A stretch of 13,215 nucleotides of DNA from Dentipellis sp. KUC8613 (lineage: Eukaryota > Basidiomycota > Agaricomycetes > Russulales > Hericiaceae): the NCBI GenBank assembly GCA_002286715.1, contig NSJX01000031.1:346178-359392 (forward strand), read 5' to 3'. Position numbers and translations under genes: made by a program. Of the stretch, positions 8,579 through 13,215 are shown one piece after another. Numbering within the stretch: the stretch's first letter is position 1; every line of letters begins with the position of its first letter. The notes beneath the pieces are model-generated. The model did not search any database, was not told the origin of the DNA, and was given only the letters and a program-made list of their open reading frames with translations.

Positions 8579-8846
8579 TTTACATGTTCAGCTCTGGTGG
8601 ATATTGCAATGCACAGGGGGTTATTTCGCTACTGGTTGGAGTCGGAAAATTACCTATTTTTGATACTTCGATGATTTCTCACTCAAATTTTCAACATTTT
8701 CTATTTAATTTTTTATGTTCACATAGTGTGCAGTCTCATGTTCAATAATGTCCAGCAAAGCGAGCCAGCAAACGTAGCCGTTCAAGTGTGGTGTGCTGTG
8801 CTATGTCACATTGCACGGGCGTGCATTATTTTCGCACGCCACTGTA
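8279..8846 (+). mobile_element. 5'-truncated Tc1/mariner element with right end
   Basis: The element keeps the transposase C-terminus, about 240 bp of 3' flank and a right end reading GGGCGTGC, ATTATTTTC, GCACGCCACTG, then TA at 8845-8846. Reversed, this is TA|CAGTGGCGTGCG, typical of Tc1/mariner ends, which start CAGT next to the TA target. The last ~27 bp also form a hairpin (GGCGTGC 8818-8824 with GCACGCC 8834-8840). No matching left end is present. The left breakpoint falls within a few bases of the unit B palindrome. Confidence 0.75.
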
Positions 8847-9124
8847 TATGCTAAGATATACCACTCCCTATAATCAACTTCCATGTCAATCTGACATAAC
8901 AGGAACTACTTTGCCTCAAGACTTATGTGTGGGAGGTGGTAACAAAAGAAAGATATGGCCTGCTGCAATGTTGGCTCCATATGTTTGTCCTACAACATCA
9001 CTAGATCTCAATAAAGAATATATATTTCATAGCCATCATCTGCAATCACATTCAGTTGAGCTCGCTGCAGATTTAGATGCTATAAGAGTACGAGTTCCTT
9101 TACACATATTGCATAACCTGTCAA
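8847..9124. other. Unassigned DNA after the Tc1 end
   Basis: An open plus-strand frame (8788-9129, 113 codons) crosses from the transposon end into this stretch, so it is unlikely to be a natural gene. No motif is recognised in it and I see no other feature. Confidence 0.4.
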
Positions 9125-9165
9125 ACTAGTGAGGAGTGGGCCGGCAAGCGGCAGGTTCTGATTCA
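9125..9165 (+). mobile_element. Second, more diverged copy of the MITE-like end
   Basis: ACTAGTGAGGAGTGGGCCGG, then GCGGCAGG and TCTGATTCA, follow the same order as at 9312-9357, with a shorter middle. It lies in direct orientation 187 bp upstream of that end. It may be the remains of an older insertion into which, or next to which, the element at 9311 inserted. Confidence 0.55.
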
Positions 9166-9310
9166 TCTCAGAGATCAAGTATATATTTGTATCAAGATAG
9201 CAAAATTTATTCAAAACATATTATGCCAAGGATGCCTTCCTTCCTTGCTGCATTTCTCTGCATCTTTTTACTGAACATACTGAACACTCACATGAAACAC
9301 TAGTGCTCTC

Positions 9311-9487
9311 AACTAGTTGGGAGTGGGCCGTCACATGTGCGGCAGGATCTGATTCAGCCAGGGGGATTATTTCATCTCAGCAAATCCTAATGAGTTCTTG
9401 ATTTTATTATATAACCAGTTAATAATGAACATGAAATATCCCCCCCTAGCTAAACCAGAATCTGCAGCATGCCACTCCCAACTAGTT
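9311..9487. mobile_element. MITE-like element, ~177 bp
   Basis: The left end AACTAGTTGGGAGTGG (9311-9326) is mirrored by the right end CCACTCCCAACTAGTT (9472-9487), a perfect 16-bp terminal inverted repeat. Weaker mirror matches continue inward: CAGGATCTGATTC on the left against CCAGAATCTGCAG on the right. The outer 8 bases AACTAGTT are themselves a palindrome. They could be an 8-bp target duplication (as in hAT elements) or part of the terminal repeat; ACTAGT at the other two related ends favours the latter. The interior is too small for a transposase. Confidence 0.7.
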
Positions 9488-9905
9488 TGACTTGATCTGA
9501 CTTGATTTGATTTGTCTGCATAGTACCCAATTTTATTTAATCTTATCATCTGTGATATGTTTTTGTCTAACTCTGTTTAATTTTACTGAATTTTACTAGA
9601 TTTTTCTGAATTTTATTTGACCTACACATAATCTCCAGCTTAAATCTAAATAGTGAGAGCATTGAAAATCAATTTATTGATACCTACACAAGGATGCAAA
9701 AGAACTAGTATACTACAACTATCAAGACCCCAAGTAGAAGAAAATAATGACCAGATTGCTCAATGGTGAAAAGTAATCCAAAAGGTTCATATTGAATATC
9801 AATGAAAGCCTCAAAGATTGAAAAGACAACATACCATTGCAATGAAAACACTTAATAGTCTGGGGGCAGTTCAAGTGAAGACAGAACTAGGAAGATAAGA
9901 AAAAA
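9488..9905. other. AT-rich spacer with simple repeats
   Basis: There is no gene-like frame. It begins with TTGACTTGATCTGACTTGAT-type slippage repeats (9487-9512) and contains four copies of a 10-mer of AATTTTACTG type at 9579-9618. The remainder to 9905 is unique-looking, A-rich DNA. Confidence 0.6.
9579..9618. repeat. 10-bp AT-rich tandem repeat, 4 copies
   Basis: Degenerate copies of AATTTTACTG start at 9579, 9589, 9599 and 9609. They lie close to the MITE-like element and are probably simple slippage. Confidence 0.7.
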
Positions 9906-9918
9906 ACTTACCACAAGG
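9900..9918 (-). other. Minus-strand splice-donor-like site with T-tract at left border of domain 3
   Basis: The minus strand reads CCTTGTG|GTAAGT followed by a run of seven T (sharing the last T of the donor). Unlike the sites at 1756 and 7610, the GC-rich domain here lies on the exon side. The long C-rich frames of domain 3 run into it. Confidence 0.35.
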
Positions 9919-10004
9919 TTCCAGAGGGCAGAGGGCACGAGGGCGCACACAGCGCGGGACGGCGGCGGAGAGCACGGATCAGAGTGCAGAGAAGGCGATG
10001 CAGC

Positions 10005-10087
10005 GCAGTTAGAGGGCCCAGATGGCGGCTGAAGCGCGTGGAGCTCGCACAGATGGTGCGCACACGGCGTGGACGGCGTGCGGAGGG
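10005..10087. repeat. Left copy of ~83-bp direct repeat bracketing domain 3
   Basis: GCAGTTAGAGGGCCCAGATG and the following ~60 bp align without gaps to 12047-12129, at about 86% identity by eye, in the same orientation. Both copies lie near opposite ends of domain 3. Confidence 0.8.
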
Positions 10088-10148
10088 CGCAGAGGGCGTG
10101 CGGCAGACAGCGTGCGGAGGCGGTGGAGGACGTGCGGAGGCGGCGGAG

Positions 10149-10436
10149 GGCGCGTGGAGGACGTGTGGGGCCCGAAGAGGGCGCGTACGGCGCGTACGTA
10201 CGGCGCCTGAGGGCGGCGGAGAGGGCGGCAGAGATGGCGGCGGAGGGCGCACAGTGCGGGGACGGCACGAGGAGGCGGCAGAGGGCGCGTGGAGGCAGCG
10301 GAGGGCGCATGGAGGCGGCGGACGGCGCGTGGAGGGCGTGTGCGGCCCGAAGAGGGCGCGTACAGCGCGTACGGCACGTACGTACGGCGCGTACGGCGCG
10401 TACGTATGGTGCGTGAGGGTGGCGGAGAGGGCGGCA
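10149..10436. repeat. Tandem ~180-bp higher-order repeat
   Basis: Two copies of the series GCGCGTGGAGG(A/G)CGTGTG, GGCCCGAAGAGGGCGCGTAC, CGTACGTACGGCG and GGCGGAGAGGGCGG begin near 10149 and 10326. The second copy is longer because of extra GTACGGCGC words. Confidence 0.75.
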
Positions 10437-11283
10437 GGCGGCGCGAGGAGGGCGGCGGAGACGGCAGCAGAGATGGCGACGGACGGCGCGTAGAGCGCGA
10501 GGAGGGCGCGTCGAGGGCATCGAGGGCGCGGACGGCTCGTCGAAGGCGCGTCGAGGGTGGCGGAGGGCGCGGGGAGGCAGCGGAGAGGGCGGGGAGGCAG
10601 CGGAGAGGGCGGAAAGGGCAGAGAGGGCGGAGAGGGCGGACGGCGCGTACGGCACGTCGACGGCACAGACAGCGCGTATGCGCGTCGAGGGGGTTGAGGG
10701 CGTAGAGGGCGATGGAGAAGGCGGACGGCGCGTCGAGGGCGCAGACAGCGCGTCGAAAGTGCGTCAAAGGCGATGGAGGGCACGGGAGGTGGCGGAAAGG
10801 GCGGAGAGGGCAGAGAGGGCGGTGTCGAGGGCGTCGAGGGCGGCGTCGGGGGCGGACGGTGTGTTGAGGGTGCGGACAGCGTGTCGATGGCGCAGACAGC
10901 GCGTCAAGGACGCAGACGGCACGTCGAAGGTGCGTTGAGGGCGGCGGAGGGCGAAGGGAGGGCGCGTAGGGCGTGAGGAGGTGGCGGAGAGGGCATCGAG
11001 GGCGGCAGACAGCGCGTACGGCGCGTCGAGGGTGCGTTGAGAGCGCGTCAAGGGCGGCGGAGGGTGCGGGGACAGCCCGAACGGCCCGAGGAGGGCGCAT
11101 AGGACGTGAGGTGGCAATGGAAAGGGCGGAGAGGGCAGCGGAGAGGGCGGACAGCGCGTCGACGGCGGCAAAGGGCGTGTGGAGGGCGCGTAGGGGGTGA
11201 GGAGGGGGCGGAGAGGGCGGCGGAGGGCGGAGGGACAGTGCAAGTGAGGGTGGCGAGGGCACGAGAGAGGACAGCGGGGGCAA

Positions 11284-11425
11284 GTGAAGGCGGCTGTGGG
11301 GCGTGTGAGGGTGGCGGCAGGTGGTGAGGGCGGATGTGGGGTGCACGCGTGCGGCTCGAGGGCACGAGCCAAGGCGGCCGGGGGCGCGTGAAGGCGGCTG
11401 TAGGGCGTGTGAGGGTGGCGGCAGG
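11284..11425. repeat. Repeat with 104-bp offset
   Basis: A 38-bp segment beginning GTGAAGGCGGCTGTGGGGCG at 11284 recurs at 11388 with one substitution. Confidence 0.8.
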
Positions 11426-11513
11426 ACCGTGGGGGCGCACGGGGATCGAGAGCGCAAGGGAGGGAGGCTGTGGAGCGCGAAGGAGCGTCTGCACGGCTCA
11501 AAGGCGTGAACGA

Positions 11514-11675
11514 GGGCGGCCCGGGTGTGTGAACGCGGCTGTGGGGCATGTGAGGGCGGCGGCGGGCGGAGAGGGCGGCCCGGGTGTGTGAACGCGGCTG
11601 TGGGGCATGTGAGGGCGGCGGCGGGCGGAGAGGGCGGCTGTGGGTGTGTGAAGGCGGCTGTGGGTGTGTGAAGGC
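11514..11675. repeat. 59-bp perfect tandem duplication plus 20-bp units
   Basis: A 59-bp unit starting GGGCGGCCCGGGTGTGTGAA is repeated perfectly at 11514 and 11573. Two 20-bp units GGCGGCTGTGGGTGTGTGAA follow from about 11633. Identical copies suggest recent expansion. Confidence 0.9.
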
Positions 11676-12046
11676 GGCGGTGGATACGAGGGGGCGGGCG
11701 GGGGCAGGCGGCGGCGGGCAGGGCTCTAGAGCGCGAGTGAGGGAGGCTGTGGGGTTCGAGAACACGGGAGCGAGGGCGGCCTGGGGTGTGTGAGGGCGGC
11801 GGTGGGCGTGAGGGCGAGCGGGGCGTCATGACGCCGTTGCTAGGTGGCGGCATCCGGAGAGGCGCCTCCTGCACTGTTTCTGGGGCACGCAGGGCAGCCA
11901 GGGAGCGAACGGGGCGGCGATACGCGAGCGGCGCAGCTGACGGGGTGGCTGGGAGGTGATGGGGCCACAACGCAGCGGCGGCGGCGCGATGTTGGTGTTG
12001 GGGCGGCGCGTACGGCGCCAAACGGCGGCGGAGAGGGCGGCTCAAG

Positions 12047-12129
12047 GCAGTTGGAGGGCCCAGAGGGCGGCTAAAGCGCGTGGAGCGCGCCTAGAGAGCG
12101 CGCACACGGCGTGGACGACGCGCGGAGGC
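12047..12129. repeat. Right copy of ~83-bp direct repeat bracketing domain 3
   Basis: This is the partner of 10005-10087, offset 2042 bp, ungapped, with about 12 substitutions. The best block is GCGCACACGGCGTGGAC. Confidence 0.8.
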
Positions 12130-12210
12130 GGCGGACGGCGCCTGCAGGGCGCGTGCAGGGCGCGGGGAGGGCGAGGACGGCGCATGGGGAAGGCGCGGGG
12201 AGGGCGGGGA

Positions 12211-12290
12211 GGGCGGGCGGATGGCGCGGACGGCAGGCGGATGGCGCGGACGGCGGGCGGATGGCGCGGACGGCGGGCGGACGGTGCATG
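12211..12290. repeat. 20-bp tandem repeat (ATGGCGCGGACGGCGGGCGG), 3 full copies plus partial
   Basis: Copies start at 12221 (one substitution), 12241 and 12261, with partial units on both sides. Confidence 0.9.
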
Positions 12291-12438
12291 CAGGGCGGGC
12301 AGATAGAGGGAACGGAGGGCGCCTGAACGGCGCGGAGGGCGGGCGGAAGGCGCAGACGGCGCGGACAGCGCTGCAGGAGGACGAAGAGCGCGATTGGCGC
12401 ATAGGAGAGGAGGTAGGACCTGGTAGGCATACAAAGGA

Positions 12439-12464
12439 CGCGAGCCCGGGATCCCGGGCTCGCG
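12439..12464. repeat. 26-bp perfect palindrome at the border of domain 3 and unit C
   Basis: The half-site CGCGAGCCCGGGA is followed directly by its exact reverse complement, with no spacer. It contains nested CCCGGG and GGATCC sites. It lies about 40 bp before the donor-like site of unit C. It could extrude as a cruciform or bind a dimeric protein. No partner is seen at units A or B. Confidence 0.95.
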
Positions 12465-12497
12465 AGGTCAGTCAACGTTCAAGTCAAAGCGGCGGCG

Positions 12498-12510
12498 ACG
12501 CACCTATATT
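12498..12510 (-). other. Minus-strand donor-like site of unit C
   Basis: The minus strand reads AATATAG|GTGCGT at the place that corresponds to GATAG|GTAAGT in A and GATAG|GTAAGC in B. GTGCGT is a permissible but weaker donor. No T-tract follows. Confidence 0.25.
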
Positions 12511-13122
12511 GCCCACATACCATCGATTCTACCTCTGCTTCTCTCCTGCCATTCGAAAGTCAGTGAGCGTGAGTTGATGACACGCGCACGGGAGGCTGTG
12601 GGGTGTAGGGTTGTGTGGTGAGCTGCTATGACGAGACGTGCCTCTGCGACGATGACCAGCTTCGGCAATTCCCGCGAAGTGCGCGCAGGGTCTCGCCGAT
12701 GAATCGAATCACTCGTACACACTCAAAAGAATTCTGTAAATTGTTGAATAAATTATGATACATGTATGATACATTGCATGACCTGTACCAATGATGCGAA
12801 ACATATAATCAAACTATTGGTGCCGATACTTGCAGATTTCGCAAATGGAGTCCATTTCCGCGACGCGACTTCAAGTTTATGGGCGACTGCGATGCTCTAA
12901 AAATATAAGCAATTCACGGTGTGTCTGTACTATCGTCTTCCATATGCAGTCCAAATTTGACAGCGATTGGGCAAGTATCAGAGCATACAGAAAATGAACA
13001 TGTCGGAAAGTGAGTGGATGTGGCTGAGATTGTGGGAATGGACTTCCTGTTGGGGTGATTAAAATTCTGTTGACTTTGGTGGAACCGACTCAAATTAAAA
13101 CTGATTCATAGCTGAATCAGAA
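12504..13122. repeat. Macrosatellite unit copy C (most diverged)
   Basis: Blocks are CGGCAATTCCCGCG at 12663, GCGACTTC at 12865, ACAGAAAAT at 12987, GTGGCTGA at 13020 and the palindrome at 13101-13120. Distances to the palindrome are 3-5 bp shorter than in A and B. Between blocks the sequence is much more diverged. The minus frame through the block reads TSRELPKLVIVAEA and then runs to an in-frame TAG right at the donor-like site. That differs in phase from A and B, so C does not preserve one reading frame with them. Sequence after 13122 to the window end is unrelated to A or B. Confidence 0.8.
13101..13120. repeat. Terminal palindrome of unit C
   Basis: The arms CTGATTCA and TGAATCAG surround the centre TAGC. 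The arms are identical to those of A and B although the flanks of C are strongly diverged. That suggests the palindrome is under constraint or is the functional end of the unit. Confidence 0.9.
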
Positions 13123-13215
13123 ATTGTCTTCTTGTGTGCAAGTCAATATGGGAATCCTGCAACTCATGCGAAGGCCAAAATTCGGAGGCATGCAGGATGA
13201 GTTGTCGAGCACAAG

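Larger units (their letters stand above)
9912..12495. repeat. GC-rich degenerate minisatellite domain 3
   Basis: The domain is about 2.6 kb of G-rich plus-strand DNA built from GAGGGCG, GGCGGAG, GCGCGTACGG and GTGAAGGCGGCTGTGGG words. The left border at 9911 is marked by a donor-like site; the right border fades from about 12380. Its words overlap domain 1 more than domain 2 (for example GGTGCGTGARGGYGGCGGA near 811 and 10409). The 678-codon minus-strand open frame (12045 to 10009) is a composition artefact: it is nearly all Pro, Arg, Ala, Ser and Leu, and other minus frames are also open over the same bases. Confidence 0.85.

Noticed and set aside
8788..9129. 113-codon plus-strand gene
   Set aside because: It starts inside the Tc1 right end and crosses the element border into unrelated DNA, with no recognised motif.
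3894..9362. A 5.4-kb DNA transposon bounded by the inverted ~50-bp ends
   Set aside because: The ends are inverted, but the interior holds a GC-rich domain, unit B and a different transposon. No target duplication is seen, and the same end already forms a complete 177-bp element at 9311-9487. Two separate insertions are simpler.
10009..12045. 678-codon minus-strand open frame
   Set aside because: It lies wholly within C-rich low-complexity DNA, is almost only Pro/Arg/Ala/Ser/Leu, and other minus-strand frames are open over the same bases. No domain, no fixed start, no codon-position signal visible.
1757..13122. rDNA intergenic spacer with repeated promoter units
   Set aside because: The alternation of repeats and conserved units resembles a spacer, but I recognise no 18S, 5.8S, 28S or 5S sequence in the window.

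Overview
This window reads as repeat-dominated nuclear DNA from a eukaryote. A fungus is my best guess, probably a basidiomycete. The guess rests on three things: a decayed Tc1/mariner DD34E transposase ending in KGGYTKY, eukaryote-type GTAAGT donor-like sites, and a patchwork of very GC-rich and ordinary DNA. None of this fixes the species. I see no bacterial operon, CRISPR array, functional tRNA, rRNA or intact protein-coding gene. The long open frames on the minus strand are by-products of C-rich, stop-poor low-complexity DNA.

The layout repeats three times. Each round has a G-rich, GC-rich degenerate minisatellite domain (about 1-1738, 4090-7595 and 9912-12495), followed by a unit of about 620-670 bp with ordinary composition (A 1757-2403, B 7611-8280, C 12504-13122). 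The three units are diverged copies of one another. Four short blocks lie at nearly the same distances upstream of a terminal palindrome (CTGATTCA/TGAATCAG) in all three: 443/442/438, 239/239/236, 117/117/114 and 84/84/81 bp. The palindromes are 5877 and 4842 bp apart, so the window looks like a diverged tandem macrosatellite with a period of about 5-6 kb.

Each unit is followed by more ordinary DNA with other insertions. After unit A there is a tRNA-like Pol III box pair (2428-2490), an unrecognised island at 2626-2770 and gene-poor DNA containing one end of a short inverted-repeat element (3894-3946). After unit B, a 5'-truncated Tc1/mariner element begins at the palindrome (transposase C-terminus 8270-8578, right end near 8846). 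It is followed by a MITE-like element (9311-9487), a related end at 9125-9165 and AT-rich DNA. A 26-bp perfect palindrome (12439-12464) sits just before unit C.

Two features may point to a real transcription unit on the minus strand. All three units can encode a short [S/A]R[E/K]LP[K/R] motif on that strand, and each ends at a donor-like site (GATAG|GTAAGT, GATAG|GTAAGC, ATATAG|GTGCGT) where the GC-rich domain begins. In A and B the donor runs straight into a T-tract. A minus-strand donor with a T-tract also marks the left border of the third GC-rich domain. Whether these are exons of a repeated gene, remains of one, or conserved repeat DNA cannot be settled from sequence alone.
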